Source: Tolypocladium sp. Sup5 PDA-1
Taxonomy: Eukaryota; Ascomycota; Sordariomycetes; Hypocreales; Ophiocordycipitaceae
Direction: 5' to 3'
Assembly (NCBI GenBank): GCA_000750105.3
Contig: JPHH03000056.1
Span: forward strand, 140,148-204,147
Length of the DNA: 64,000 nt
Shown piece by piece: positions 34,670-45,751 of this stretch (the stretch's first letter is position 1; every line of letters begins with the position of its first letter). The position numbers and the translations under genes were made by a program. The notes beneath the pieces were generated by a model, which did not search any database, was not told the origin of the DNA, and was given only the letters and a program-made list of their open reading frames with translations.

Positions 34670-35413
34670 TCAATTTCCAGTTGGATTGTCATTCGTGCCT
34701 CCAGGTAACTTACCTCCGTCTCTATGCCCCTCCCTGGCCGGACCATAGTCGGCCTTCTCCCACCATATCCGTAGCACCCACGCCGCAGCAAGCGCATCCC
34801 TCTGTTGCACGCTGATCTCAGCCGTCACAACCATGCTCAAGACGCCGTCCTGCACCACCTCCCTCGCCAGCAGTGGCCCATCCCCGTCCCTCCACTCCGA
34901 TATGGCTGCCTCGCCACTTTTACCTTTCGGTGGTACATCCTCCAAGACAACATCATCGCTCCTCTGCAGCCGGTTGTCTGGTCCCCACTCGCCCCGAAGG
35001 ATACGATATCGTTTCCCGCCCGTAAGCCGGTGTCCGAGCCTCTGAATGCCCATGTTTGGCGGCGCAAGGCGCGACTGGGCCTCAACCTGATACGTGAAGT
35101 TTGGAAGCTCCCAGGTCTTTCGATGCATGAGGTCGAACATGGCGCGCTTGCGAGTGTGGAGAGACGGGGTCTCGGTTCCATCGCGCAGGTTGTATTCAAG
35201 CTTCTCCATGACAACCTTGTGGTCTGTTTCTGTTAAAAAGTCGACATGGTGTGAAAGCTCATACAGTGATGGACCGTCGGGGCCGCTGGAGTGAATGAAG
35301 CGCTGGAGGATGTAGAGCGTCTCTGGCTTTAGTACCTCATCGGCGGGATATTTGCACGATGTCGACTCGGTATATGGAGGCGGCTCGGCGACTACATTCG
35401 TTGTCTCCTCCAT
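34670..35413 (-). CDS. Uncharacterised fungal protein with N-terminal PPPY motif
   Basis: The ATG at 35413 gives 247 aa (MEETTNVVAEPPPYTES...). The PPPY near the N terminus is a canonical WW-domain ligand, often used by Rsp5/Nedd4-type ubiquitin ligases. The remaining sequence (LYELSHHVDFLTETDHKVVMEKLEY, MGIQRLGHRLTGGKRYRIL, DALAAAWVLRIWW) is familiar from orphan ascomycete families but carries no named domain that I can assign. No signal peptide or membrane span. Near the 3' end a GTAAGT donor with a GCTGACAAG acceptor could remove the last residues and end the protein a few codons after HRDG. Soluble cytosolic adaptor is a guess. Confidence 0.6.
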   Translation of the reverse strand: MEETTNVVAEPPPYTESTSCKYPADEVLKPETLYILQRFIHSSGPDGPSLYELSHHVDFLTETDHKVVMEKLEYNLRDGTETPSLHTRKRAMFDLMHRKTWELPNFTYQVEAQSRLAPPNMGIQRLGHRLTGGKRYRILRGEWGPDNRLQRSDDVVLEDVPPKGKSGEAAISEWRDGDGPLLAREVVQDGVLSMVVTAEISVQQRDALAAAWVLRIWWEKADYGPAREGHRDGGKLPGGTNDNPTGN

Positions 35414-35917
35414 GGCTCTCCAGATGAACACTCTTTTAGTATTATAATGAGTCAGTAAATTCAAGCAGATGCGACAAAATGAATAAGTGGATAAATCACT
35501 GTGAAGGGTTCAAGGTGAGCAGCAAGAACTTCAAATCTAATGATGGTGGTATTACCACCGAACAGGCCTTGAATATGATTGACAGGCGACTGGAAACCCA
35601 TGGTGGCGAGATGCGTCATATGGCCAAGCAATGCCCTCTTCAGCACAGCCAACAAGGGTCCGTTCGATGACGTTGTGGATAGTCGATGAAATAGGAGAGA
35701 GGGTGTTCCAGCGGCGGATGATGGCGCAAGGGGACAGTGTCGCGAGTGCGTAGCAAATTGCAACCCCGTCTGCCACGCTTTGGGTGTCTACCATTGTTGT
35801 TCACGACATGTCCATTATGCTTGAGTGTGATTTTCCTTAAGCGAGACTGATTGTCGTACACGAACGCTGCAGCCTAAACCAAGCAGAGCCCAAGTTCCTC
35901 ATTTCTGAACCACCACT
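35414..35917. other. Intergenic gap
   Basis: About 500 bp containing the promoter of the PPPY gene and the 3' region of the NRPS. No gene or repeat seen. Confidence 0.4.
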
Positions 35918-38900
35918 TCATAAAGCCAAGATTTCACGAAAAGGCCTATCCCGATCTCCACGCAGGAACTCTTCGAAGAATCTCTCGAAAATTCCCATAA
36001 ACGCCTCGATCGCCCCCGCCTGAATCACATGCTTGTCAAACCGAACATCAACATCCATCACACTCCCATGGATAGTACACTTGAACAGCATAGGCATCGC
36101 ATCGCTCTCATCCAACCTCAACTCCGTGGCCCCGTTCCCGAACAGCCCGTCGCCGGCTTCGGTGGGCAGGAATGTTGCGTCCTCGATCATCAGCACGGAG
36201 CGCAGCTCGAAGCTAGGGAGAAGGCGCAGGAGACGGGCCAGGGGGAAGTCTTCGAACTCCATTCTCCCAATCAATGATGCCTGCGCCTCGGCCAAGACTT
36301 CGCTGCAGGACTTGAAGGAAGGGAGGCGCAGGTTTGTCGGGCATGTGAGGAGAGTTGGGCCGGCAACCCGATCAATGCCGGGAAAGGTCGAGTTCCGACC
36401 ACCCAGGCTCTCGAGGAAGAGGATGCTAGTGGGGACGGCTGAACAAGACGAAAGCGCGGTAGCGTAGGCTACGCGAATCAGGTTCGCGACTGTGATGGAT
36501 GCTGTACTTTCTGTTGTGCCGGATGGCGGTTGCTCGAAGGCGATGCTCACGGTCCTCAAGGACCTTTCCATGGATGGGGCCAGCCTTTTCTCAGGGGGAG
36601 GCAAGATGGGAAACTCGGCCCAGGATGAATCAGCGAGGTATTGCGTCCAGAATGTCTCACCACCAGCAAGTTCCTGTTCGCTCGGGCCCTTGAGGTAACG
36701 GTTGAATGGCGTGAAAGGTGTTGGCTTGAGACCGTGGTAGAACTCGTCGAGGGTACGGAGAAGCATCGAGAGAGCGTAGCCATCATAGATGGCGTGGTGG
36801 ATTGTCCAGACGAACACTTCCTCGGACGAGTCGACGCCCCTGACAATAGCATAACGGCTCAACGGACATCCAATCGCCATTGGTATCTCGAGATCCCGTT
36901 TCAGGTAGGCCTCCAAGCTGTCGTTCACGATGACGGGCTCTACCGGACGGAACTTGACGATGACCTGGAGTAGCTGCCTGTCAGGGTTGGTCATGACTCT
37001 CGCACGCAATAGCTCCGCAGCCTCGATGGTAGAGTTAAGAGCCCATTGGAATCGGACAAGGTCCACATCAGATGGAAGACGGAAGTGGTGCTGATCCAGC
37101 CACGCATCGGGCTTCACCAGTGTCTTGGCGTACCACCGCATCTGGCTCATCGTCATGGGCAGGACGTCCTCGATCTCTTCAGTCTGCAGTCCACAGACAG
37201 CGGCGGCTGCGGCGCGCAGTTCCTCCGAGAAACCACCCACCAGCGCGAAGGGCTGAATCCTCTCCTGCTTGCTTGGGGCGTCATCAGGGAGTGCTTTCTT
37301 TGTGAGATCGCTCAAGACCGGTGTCGAAAGGATCATGGATGAGGTCAGACCAACTCCACGATCCCGGGCGGCTGATACCAACTTAATGCTTGTCACGGAA
37401 TCGCCTCCCAGGTGGATAAAGTTATCATCGGGCCCGATGGTCTCTTGCTCTCGGTTGAGGATGAGCGCCCATAGTTCACTCATGGTGGTTTCGCTGGGAG
37501 ACAACGATCTGGTGTTTCCTTGAAGCTTCTCGGACTGTCGCAGTCTTTGCACCTCATTCAAGCTAAGTTCTTTGACAAGCTCTCTCAACGCCTTGCGATT
37601 CGTCTTGGTGGACGATGTCAGGGGAATGAAAGTCAGGGGAATATAGAGAGACGGAACCAAGGGTGCGGGGAGAACCTTTGCGAGACTCTCCCTGATTTTC
37701 GGAACCCTTGCCAGGACATCTTCAACCTGAACCCAGCAAACCTCAGGCATCACGCTCCCCGAAATCTTCACAGAGGTGCTGATGAAGGCTGCGAGAGACG
37801 CCTGGTCTGGTGACAAGGTAGCTTGGATCTTTTCAACGCAGAAATTGGAACCGGAAGGCAGAACTTGGGACTCGGACAGTCTTGCCTCGATCTCGGTGAG
37901 TTCGACTCGCATGCCCTTCAACTTGACTTGGGTGTCTTTGCGACCGATGAAGATGGAGGTGCCGTCCGCAGCCCGGCGGGCCAAGTCGCCCGTCTTATAA
38001 GCCCGTCGAGTCTCCGAACCAATGCAGAAGTCCACAAATACTGCCTTTGTCTTTATCTCGTCACCCAGGTAGCCACGTGCCAGAATATGGCCCTCGATAA
38101 GCACCTCACCAATCTCACCCGCGGACACAACCTCGTTGTGGTTGTCCTCCCTCACGATCCAGATGTTGCAGGCGGTTGCATGGCCGATCAGCCCGGTTAC
38201 GGGTGCCGTGGTTCCTGTTCCGAGTCGGAAGCCCGCAGCCTGGACAGCTGCTTCGGCTGCCCCGTAGAGGCTATACACTTCAACGTGAGGACTCCATGTC
38301 TCGAACAAGCTGCTTGGCACTACCTCACCGCCGGTGACAAGTGTCCTCACGCTAGGTAGCGTGGCCGGATCAAGCAACTTGGCATACGAAGGCGTCAGCA
38401 TAAGCGTATTGACACCCGTCTTGTTGATGAATTCTGCGATTCCGCCAAAGCGCTCCTCGTCAGTCGGCACGCAGATGCAGCCACCGAACACGAGCGTTGT
38501 GAATATCTCCAGGATGGACATGTCGAAGGCGTAGGATGCAAACTGCAAAACACGTGACTTTTCGTTGATGGCTTGATCCGAGCCATGTGCGAGGACACTC
38601 GTCACGTAGGCGCGGTGCTCGATCATGACGCCCTTTGGCCGGCCTGTGCTGCCTGATGTGAAGACGACGTACATGATATCGCTCGGCGAAGCATCGGGAT
38701 GGGGGCCCAGGTGCTTGGGGGCTGAGCTCAGGCCCGCCACCATGCCGCTCGAGACTTCCACAACCGAGAGACCTGGAACCCCGGAGAAACGATGACTCTG
38801 GCTTGGAGAGGTCAATAGCAGAGTGGCCTTTGTGTCTTGGATGATTTCCGTGAGGCGCCCGTGTGGGTGCGATGCGTCCAGCGCAGCGAAGGCGCCTCCG

Positions 38901-39262
38901 GCCTTGCAGACGGCCACCATGGCGATGATAGTGATGGCTGATTGGTCGCAGAGAATGGGCACAATAACGTCGGGCCCGACTCCAAGCATAGACAGGTGTA
39001 CAGCAAGACGTGACGAGAGCTGGTCAAGCTCCTTGTATGTGAAGTAGCCATCCCACGAGCAGATGGCCGGGGCACTGGGACGGGCAGCGACATGCTCTTG
39101 GATCACCTCCTGAACCAGTCTGTAGGTTGCTGGAGGAGCAAGAGTGAGACATGTTGGTTGTGGAGTTGACGTTGCTTCAGACTCAACGGTAGTGCTGTCG
39201 GTTTTGAGGATGGAGAGCAGCAATTCAGTAGTAGAAGAAGGGAGAGCTGCTACGGCGGCCAT
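35918..39262 (-). CDS. Single-module nonribosomal peptide synthetase (A-T-C)
   Basis: Intronless, 1114 aa. Adenylation domain (about 40-560): A3 FTSGSTGRPKGVMIEHRAY near residue 205, A4 FDMSILEIF, A5 SLYGAAE (usual NxYGPTE is altered), A7 YKTGDLARR, A8 GRKDTQVKLKGMRVELTEIE, A10 TKTNRKAL. Thiolation domain: LGGDS with phosphopantetheine Ser622. Condensation domain (about 680-1110): active-site HHAIYDG near 822-828. Aligned on the GrsA scheme, the pocket residues read D-M-L-M-V-G-L-V-Q-K; Asp235 suggests an alpha-amino acid, but I cannot match the code to a substrate. There is no reductase or thioesterase, so the C domain would release the product or join it to an acceptor. The P450 lies divergently upstream. 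Confidence 0.93.
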   Translation of the reverse strand: MAAVAALPSSTTELLLSILKTDSTTVESEATSTPQPTCLTLAPPATYRLVQEVIQEHVAARPSAPAICSWDGYFTYKELDQLSSRLAVHLSMLGVGPDVIVPILCDQSAITIIAMVAVCKAGGAFAALDASHPHGRLTEIIQDTKATLLLTSPSQSHRFSGVPGLSVVEVSSGMVAGLSSAPKHLGPHPDASPSDIMYVVFTSGSTGRPKGVMIEHRAYVTSVLAHGSDQAINEKSRVLQFASYAFDMSILEIFTTLVFGGCICVPTDEERFGGIAEFINKTGVNTLMLTPSYAKLLDPATLPSVRTLVTGGEVVPSSLFETWSPHVEVYSLYGAAEAAVQAAGFRLGTGTTAPVTGLIGHATACNIWIVREDNHNEVVSAGEIGEVLIEGHILARGYLGDEIKTKAVFVDFCIGSETRRAYKTGDLARRAADGTSIFIGRKDTQVKLKGMRVELTEIEARLSESQVLPSGSNFCVEKIQATLSPDQASLAAFISTSVKISGSVMPEVCWVQVEDVLARVPKIRESLAKVLPAPLVPSLYIPLTFIPLTSSTKTNRKALRELVKELSLNEVQRLRQSEKLQGNTRSLSPSETTMSELWALILNREQETIGPDDNFIHLGGDSVTSIKLVSAARDRGVGLTSSMILSTPVLSDLTKKALPDDAPSKQERIQPFALVGGFSEELRAAAAAVCGLQTEEIEDVLPMTMSQMRWYAKTLVKPDAWLDQHHFRLPSDVDLVRFQWALNSTIEAAELLRARVMTNPDRQLLQVIVKFRPVEPVIVNDSLEAYLKRDLEIPMAIGCPLSRYAIVRGVDSSEEVFVWTIHHAIYDGYALSMLLRTLDEFYHGLKPTPFTPFNRYLKGPSEQELAGGETFWTQYLADSSWAEFPILPPPEKRLAPSMERSLRTVSIAFEQPPSGTTESTASITVANLIRVAYATALSSCSAVPTSILFLESLGGRNSTFPGIDRVAGPTLLTCPTNLRLPSFKSCSEVLAEAQASLIGRMEFEDFPLARLLRLLPSFELRSVLMIEDATFLPTEAGDGLFGNGATELRLDESDAMPMLFKCTIHGSVMDVDVRFDKHVIQAGAIEAFMGIFERFFEEFLRGDRDRPFREILAL

Positions 39263-40589
39263 CTTGAGGAATCCAATGTGTTGTGCACTGGTTGGAGAAG
39301 AAGGAAACGTGAGCTGATGTGCTATCTAGATTGCGAATTTGAACAGGATGTGTCTATGCTATTCATGCAGAATGCGACGAGTTTCCCGTTATCGATTTGC
39401 CATATCTCCCGCAAGGATCTTTTTCAAGGCTTTTTAGACACCAATCGCTATTAAGCATTCGAGCTACATTTATCGACCCCTGCAAAGCATCGTGTTACAT
39501 TGCCCTCCGTCCATGTAAGCTGACCACCCTCTACGGCCTACCTACTTTTGCTCCTCGGGCAGTAGATGACGGCTTCAAAGACCAGAGCAGTTATTGCCGG
39601 GGCGCGACAGCTGTCCCCGCGTCAGATTAGTTGGTCAGCTCGTACAGTTCGTGTCATCTGACGTGCAGTTGGTCTTTCATGTGATATTACATAAAACTTT
39701 TGTAAGCCGGCCCGAGCTGCTACTACCTTTGAGCGTATTTGGTAAAACTCTTCCATATAGCCCTGACAAGGAATATCGAGTAGATCGCTCCTATGCTAAA
39801 TTAAAGGCTCAGACTTACTATCTATAACCGCAGCTGATGTGTCGCATCAAGAAGCGGACTCGGATGTCGCGTTCATATTTTAATCACCGCATGGCACGGC
39901 GAGAGGTCGGCGAGTCGAGACCATATCTAGTTTTAAATGCCGTCAGCTTATGTCGCGTTATGCGGTTCCTGTTAAACTCGGCTCTGTCTGACCCCTAGTG
40001 AGGGATTTCCTCCCTTTTTATCTATTGTGGCCTCCGTTGCCTACCCGGGCAGGAGCTGTCTCATCCGGCTTGTCCCCCTTAGTCTCGAGGCATTTCCACT
40101 GCTTCCTCAACCAACAGCTGTTGCCTAAGTCAACTAGTCTATCCAACATCTTACCCACCCCTCGGCTAAGCGAAGACGTGCTCCCCAGTTTCTCCCTGCC
40201 TCTATTTCTGGCTTGCTGTTCCAATACAAAGATTGCAGTGCTCTGCTTACGATATTAATGCGGGTCGTAAGGATTCAAATGAAACATCTCACAAGAACTA
40301 TGCCGTTTCCATCCTAGTGTTCTTCGTGATGGTCGCGACCAACATGTCCAATGACGTCCTGGACAAAAGCGCCGATGTGGCTGTGAGCCGGTGTTCAATA
40401 GCTGAGGCTGTAACGTGGCATGCTTACCTGCATCCGGGCAAAGGGGAGCTGAGCTCTATTAATATTTCAGAGTGTAACAACAGTCTCCAGCCCTTAAGAT
40501 CAATCAGACTTCCGTAAAGAATTCATCCGAATCACTTCCAAGGAACAGAAAGGTTGAACCTCCAGTCGTTAGCACCTACTTTACCCATT
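39263..40589. promoter_or_regulatory. Bidirectional promoter region of the NRPS and P450
   Basis: These 1.33 kb separate the divergent NRPS and P450 starts and hold no convincing gene. The arrangement suggests shared control of the two enzymes. AT-richer patches occur near 39650-39840. I did not find a clear CGG-N-CCG palindrome for a Zn2Cys6 regulator. Confidence 0.45.
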
Positions 40590-42295
40590 ATGATCGTCCT
40601 TCTCTCCCTGCTGTGTCTTTCTGGCACCCTTTACTATGTCTGGTACCGTGTATTCTCATACCAAGGTTTGCCAAAGAATCTCGCCTTCGCTAGTTCAGAC
40701 GGCACCTTTCTATCTAGAGGCCGAGCCTCTCTTAGGAGCGTTTTTGGGGTCGACTGCCTTCTTTGGGCTGGGCATCGAGAGGTACGAACAGATATGGGCC
40801 CTCCTTGGTGGCCTATGTAGAGAAGAAAGCTAATGACTTCAAAGCACTCCAAAGAGGGACGCCCTTATATCCTGCCAGATATCTTCACGGGCCACCAGGT
40901 GATCCTGCCAAAGGGCCAGCTGTCATGGCTGGCAAAACAGCCCACAAGTGTGCTTAGCCAACGCGAAAGCAACAACGAGTTCCTCGCGGCGGATCACACA
41001 TTCCTGAATTGCGTTGCCGCCAATGACTCTGAATGGACTTTTGTCGTGAATATGATCAAGGATATGACCAAAGAACTAAACAACAAAACGAACTCAATAA
41101 TTGACGAGATCCAGAGCGCGCTGGACAGCGTCTGGGGCGATGATCCGCACTGCTGGAAAGAGGTAAACCTGCTAGACGTCATTCTGGAGGTAATGGCCCG
41201 CGTGGTGAGCCGCGTATATGTCGGACTGCCGCTCTGCCGGGATCCAACCTACATTTCCAGCACCACTCGTTTCGCAAAGCTCATTCTCATTGAGGCTCTT
41301 CTCATTCAGCTTACACCAAAACCTCTACGGTCACTCTTCGGCCCTCTCCTAGCGAGGTACGACTGGATCCAATTCGGACGCATGGCCGGTCGTGTAAGCC
41401 CTTTAATCAAGGACCGTGCGAGCCGGTTCAGCCCAACGGCGATGGCCGTCGATGAAGACAAAAGAGACCCTGAAGAACCAAACGACCTACTGTCGCGGCT
41501 CATGCGAGAGGCTTATGGCCGCAACGAAGACCCTTGTCGCCCCGATAGCCAGACCATTAAGCTGTTGGCTATCTTGAACTGGGCAGCCATCCAGGTCCAA
41601 GCTATTACCATCGAAAACGCACTGATCGACATCGCTCACTCACCGGAAACCCTTGAGATCCAGTGTCAACTCCGGGAGGAGGCCACCGCAGCCGCAAAAA
41701 CCGAGCCGGCTTCTGCGCGCTGGTCCCGAGCTGAGGTGGAGGTGGCGAAATTGCCAAAGATGGACAGCGTCTTGACCGAGAGCCTACGTCTCTGGGGGTT
41801 TGCACACGGAGTGATCAAGGTGGTCGTGGCCAAAGACGGCGTTACACTTCCCTCGGGAGAGCATCTCCCCTACGGAGCAAAGGTCGGCGTGGGGAGCTAC
41901 GGTGTGCATCATGACGATGATGTCTATCCGGGAAACCCGTTCGATTTTGACGGCTTCCGTTTCACCAAGGGAAAGGACCCGGAGAAACTGAGCGGGCTCA
42001 ACTTTCCAACGACAAGCGAGAACTATCTGGCTTTCAGTCATGGCAAATACTCCTGGTAAGTTGTCGCACATTATGTCTGCAGGGCATCGCATTGCTAAAA
42101 CTCCGACCCAGTGCTGGTCGATTCTTCGCCAATCATTTGCTCAAGTTGCTCTTGGCCCAAATCGTTTTACGTTACGACATTAAGCCAGACACAACTCCTC
42201 GGCCTCGAAATCCATGGTTGAGTTATGTCTCACCGCCGCCGCTGGGGTATAAACTCAGTGTCAGGAGGAGAACACAGTCCGCTACAGAGGATTGA
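40590..42295 (+). CDS. Cytochrome P450 monooxygenase
   Basis: Exons 40590-40781, 40845-42055 and 42112-42295 give 528 aa. An N-terminal membrane anchor (MIVLLSLLCLSGTLYYVW) implies the endoplasmic reticulum. Hallmarks are the K-helix ExxR in LTESLRLWG and the heme-binding loop FSHGKYSCAGRFFA, whose cysteine codon is restored only by splicing intron 2. The I-helix region (LNWAAIQVQAITIENAL) lacks the usual AGxxT, as in several fungal secondary-metabolism families. The segment SKEGRPYILPDIFTGHQVIL right after intron 1 is typical of fungal toxin and indole-terpenoid pathway P450s. Introns are 63 nt (AGCTAATGAC branch) and 56 nt. It probably oxidises the product of the neighbouring NRPS; that is inference from position. 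Confidence 0.9.
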
Positions 42296-43338
42296 TGCGG
42301 ATAATGTTAACGGTTCAGCGGGAGGCCGGACGGACCTTGGGCTTTCTACATAAAGTGCCAAGAGTTAGAGGGGCGAGGAAGCACGCGATTTAGCTGGTCA
42401 GTAGCAAGGCGGACAAGGCGATCCGGGTGGGCAGCGAGGACCCCAAGACCGGGTTTGAGCCAAAGGTAGAAGCTGGTCCGAGAAACATTAAGCGAAGAGG
42501 AATTCGAACGCGAACTCCTGGCCTTCAGTGACTGGGTAAGCTGCTAAGCTTCTCCGAGGTATCGAAATTATTTGCAGCAATAATTCAGCCGAGAGTCTAG
42601 CGGCATATCTAAGTTAACTGATATGAACCAATTGAATGAGAAATAAGTATATAAATCATTTCATGTTTCCATTATTCTCTACCGTTGACAGACATGGTGA
42701 ATTCTCGTTGAAAGCTACTATGAATTCATACTTAAGAGGCCCTTCCACCATCCACGACAAAGATTCCTTACTGCTGGACCTGGTTGAAGACCTCATGGGC
42801 GTCTTGATTAGTGACAGCACGCTTTCTTTCAACATATCTGCGAAAGCCTGGGATCTTGGCTAGTGACGATAGCACAGATTCCCTGAAGGGCAGCGAGCCA
42901 GTGCGCTCCTCGCAAAGAAGGCGTCCTAACCGTTGTCAGTCTTAGGGTTGTTAATCGAGGAAAAAATACTAATCTTGGTTTGTAAATAGCATTCTTGAAA
43001 TGGAAAATATCAAAGTATCGTTTTCTCCATCGATTGACATAAATTTCACTACGAAAACTCAGCCAGCTGAGTCTTACCGCGTTGAAATATTTAATTAAGG
43101 CTATATTAGCGATTTCACTACGCCTTAAGAAACAGTCACTTTACTCAGGCCTTATTCTCTTAGCTGATATATATATATTATTGATGGTATCGCCCAGAGA
43201 TTCGACGGAAAACAAGTAGGGTCAGGCGTCCCACGAGTAAGTAGGCTTCTCCGCAGCAACGTAAACCTCCGTCGGGCTAGAAAGTTCCGTTACACTCTCG
43301 CAATCAAACGTCTCAGAGCCCCTTGCCGTATTTAAACT
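42296..43338. other. AT-rich intergenic region with a possible gene relic
   Basis: About 42380-42530 contains short plus-strand coding-like pieces in two frames (KADKAIRVGSEDPKTGFEPK, then LSEEEFERELLAFSDW ending at a GTAAGC donor-like site), suggesting a frameshifted remnant. From 42960 to 43200 the sequence is strongly AT-rich. The P450 3' UTR should lie at the left edge. Confidence 0.35.
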
Positions 43339-44724
43339 CTAGGCCAGGCTCCTGCGGCGTTGGTGGCTGCTGGCGGTTAGGTTCGCTCCCCTCATACTCG
43401 CTGTCATCTCTGAAGCAGCCAACCCCCGCCATTGATGTCTGTCGAAGAGCTTCTTGCACGCGGCCCACGATATAACAGTGTAGATGAGCCAGTTCCAGAA
43501 GCCCTGCAGAGGCAGCACGAAGGCGCTCATAAATTCGAGCGCAGCAAAGGTTTCTCCCCCGTGAACCAAAGAGTACACTCGGTTCGCACTGGAAGGGATC
43601 CAGGTAATAAGAATAGCCGTAAAGTAGAGCAAGGCGTACTTGGTGTAGGACCACGCCGCACTCTTAAATTCGTAGCTGCGTCGCCGGGCCGAGTTTCCTC
43701 GGGTAGAATTTTGCGATCGAAGCGGTGCGAGCTGGGAGGTGCTCGTCTGTTCATAGATGGTCCTGCTATGGACGGGCAACATAGCGTCGGTACCAGGGGA
43801 TATATGGTTGTCGGCTGAGACGCGAACCGAATAGTCACCCCAGGAAGGGTCACACCTTGCCATGGGTCCCAGGTGGGTGCTGCCGCCAGCAGCCTCTGTG
43901 GTCACTGAAACTTCGGTTCTCTTCATCGTAGTAACCTCCTCGCCGTCCACAGACATAACATCATGATCCGACCTGAACTCGCGCAGCTGTCTGCGGTTCT
44001 CGAAAATCGTGCGGCCGGCTCGGAGATAAATGGAAACGGTAAGAAGGATCACAACCCTGTAGAAGAAAATCAGCGCCAACGTCAATATATGCGCGGTTGC
44101 ATCCCCCACGTGGGGGACCATGGGCAACTCGAGCTGATGGCTTGCTCACCATACCGGGCCGTAAAAGGTTGCGATGCGGAGGACCTCAAAGTCATTAGAG
44201 ATCCAGCACCATAGTGTTGCGTCTCCGTAAATACGCTGTCCATCATGTCTGATAAAGAGATATATAAAAGCAGGTATAAAGGGAATACCGTAGCAGGCCA
44301 GCAGATACGTCAGTTCCATTCGGCGCAGGCGCTTTGCGTCGAATTTCCAGTAAAACGTAAGATAGACATTGATGGCCATGGCAAGTATCCAGCCCGCATC
44401 GGCAGCCATAAACCTAGTGGTCTTGTTAGTATCGATAAGCCATAGGTCTTCGGATACTACGAACCATTGGATCAGCATGGACTGGAACTGGCATCCAAAC
44501 GAGTCTGGTTGGCTGACGTAGGCGCGAGATATTAACGTGCCGACGTTGGTCATCATATTACCGAACGAAGCGTAGAATACGAGCCGGTTGATGGGCTTCT
44601 CGTGGAAGGCGCTTGAGCAGGAAAAGGTAACGATGATGAAGATGCAGCCCAGAAGCGAGATGGCCGAGCACGTCCGCTCCATGATGCTGATAGCGTTGAG
44701 CTGGCCGTCCGTAAGTTGGCTCAT
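43339..44724 (-). CDS. cAMP-receptor-like (class V / Git3-type) G protein-coupled receptor
   Basis: Exons 44724-44465, 44413-44150 and 44056-43339 give 413 aa. Intron 1 (51 nt, unusual GTTCGT donor, TACTAAC branch) was chosen because it restores IQWFMAADAGWILAMAINVY. Intron 2 (93 nt) joins GPVW to VVILLTVSIYLRAG. Hydrophobic spans include SLLGCIFIIVTF, LVFYASFGNMMTNVGTLI, WILAMAINVYLTFYW, LACYGIPFIPAFIYLFI, the spliced YGPVWVVILLTVSIYL, LLYFTAILITWIPSS and FVLPLQGFWNWLIYTVI, consistent with seven membrane helices. A long hydrophilic loop with many Ser/Thr and Arg lies between helices 5 and 6. It is predicted to act at the plasma membrane, coupling to G alpha and cAMP signalling; the ligand is unknown. 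Confidence 0.88.
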
Positions 44725-45751
44725 GGTTGCTGAGTTTCTCAACGGCGCCACCGGCGACGTTGGCTGCTGAAGGCCACGAGTTTTCTGTCGGCTACCATGG
44801 CACCCTGACCGCCCGTATGTACGTACGTAGTCTGTACGTACGCCGACGTGGGATAATGACGAGATAATGATTTGGCGGTTGTAGCCTTCGTATCGGTGTG
44901 GTGCCGGGATGGATGCTCGGAGATGCAATATTGCGTTTGCCTTCGCCGCAGCAACATACCGTCTGTGTGCTTTATCCGAGTGCGCACGAAGAGTTTCGGC
45001 GCGTGACGTACAGCTGAAGTGTCGGCAGAGCTCCAAGGTGGCGGATTATGGCAGTTCCGTTCTCTGACCGTGTGGCACGGTGGGGCCGAGCTACCGACCA
45101 GTTAACCAGTTATGAATACTTCGTACAGACTACGAGGTACCCCGGATTCCTGGCACCGACTTGGTGCCTTCATGACCTAGCCAGCCCGTCAACCCCCAAC
45201 ACAACACACGCAGGAACTATAACGAGAAGCCCAACAACAGCTGCTAATAAAGCAATGCACATGCAAACGTGTCGTCGAAAGGACACCTTGCGGGCTCCTA
45301 GGCTGACAAACGATTGCTCGGTTTGTATTTATTACCTACCTCACGGTAGTCCATGGAGGTGAATGAGGTCATGGTTGAAAGCCACTCCACCCAATCCACG
45401 TACAGTAGTGGATCCAGTCGTGGATTCCACTGTCCACTCCACTATCCGTAAATGCCGGATGGGAAGTGGAGCAGTTAAGGGTGCCCATATTTGGCAGAGT
45501 GGCCCTAACAGCGATTGATGTGCCCCCCACATGTGAGCAATATTAGTATGGAGTACGGAGTACTATGAAGCGTCTGGGCAGTATAATTTTAGAATGCTTA
45601 TAACAAAAAGAGTATACTAAAATATTCTAGAATTTTTTCATTCGAATGATATAACTCTCAACGGATATGCTTTAGGTTTGCTTGAGGAATGCTATATCGT
45701 CGTGCCGGCGGTCTATACTGTATCCAGTTCTAATAAATACAAAGCCAGCAG
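44725..45751. other. Intergenic region with palindromic elements
   Basis: Contains the promoter of the GPCR. A TACG-rich palindrome lies at 44819-44842. TACTTCGTA occurs at 45117-45125 and TACGGAGTA at 45554-45562. From about 45590 to 45670 it is AT-rich. No gene is supported. Confidence 0.45.
44819..44842. repeat. TACG-rich palindrome upstream of the GPCR
   Basis: Two GTACGTACG arms flank a short TAGTCT spacer, about 95 bp upstream of the GPCR start codon. It could form a cruciform or bind a dimeric regulator. Confidence 0.55.
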
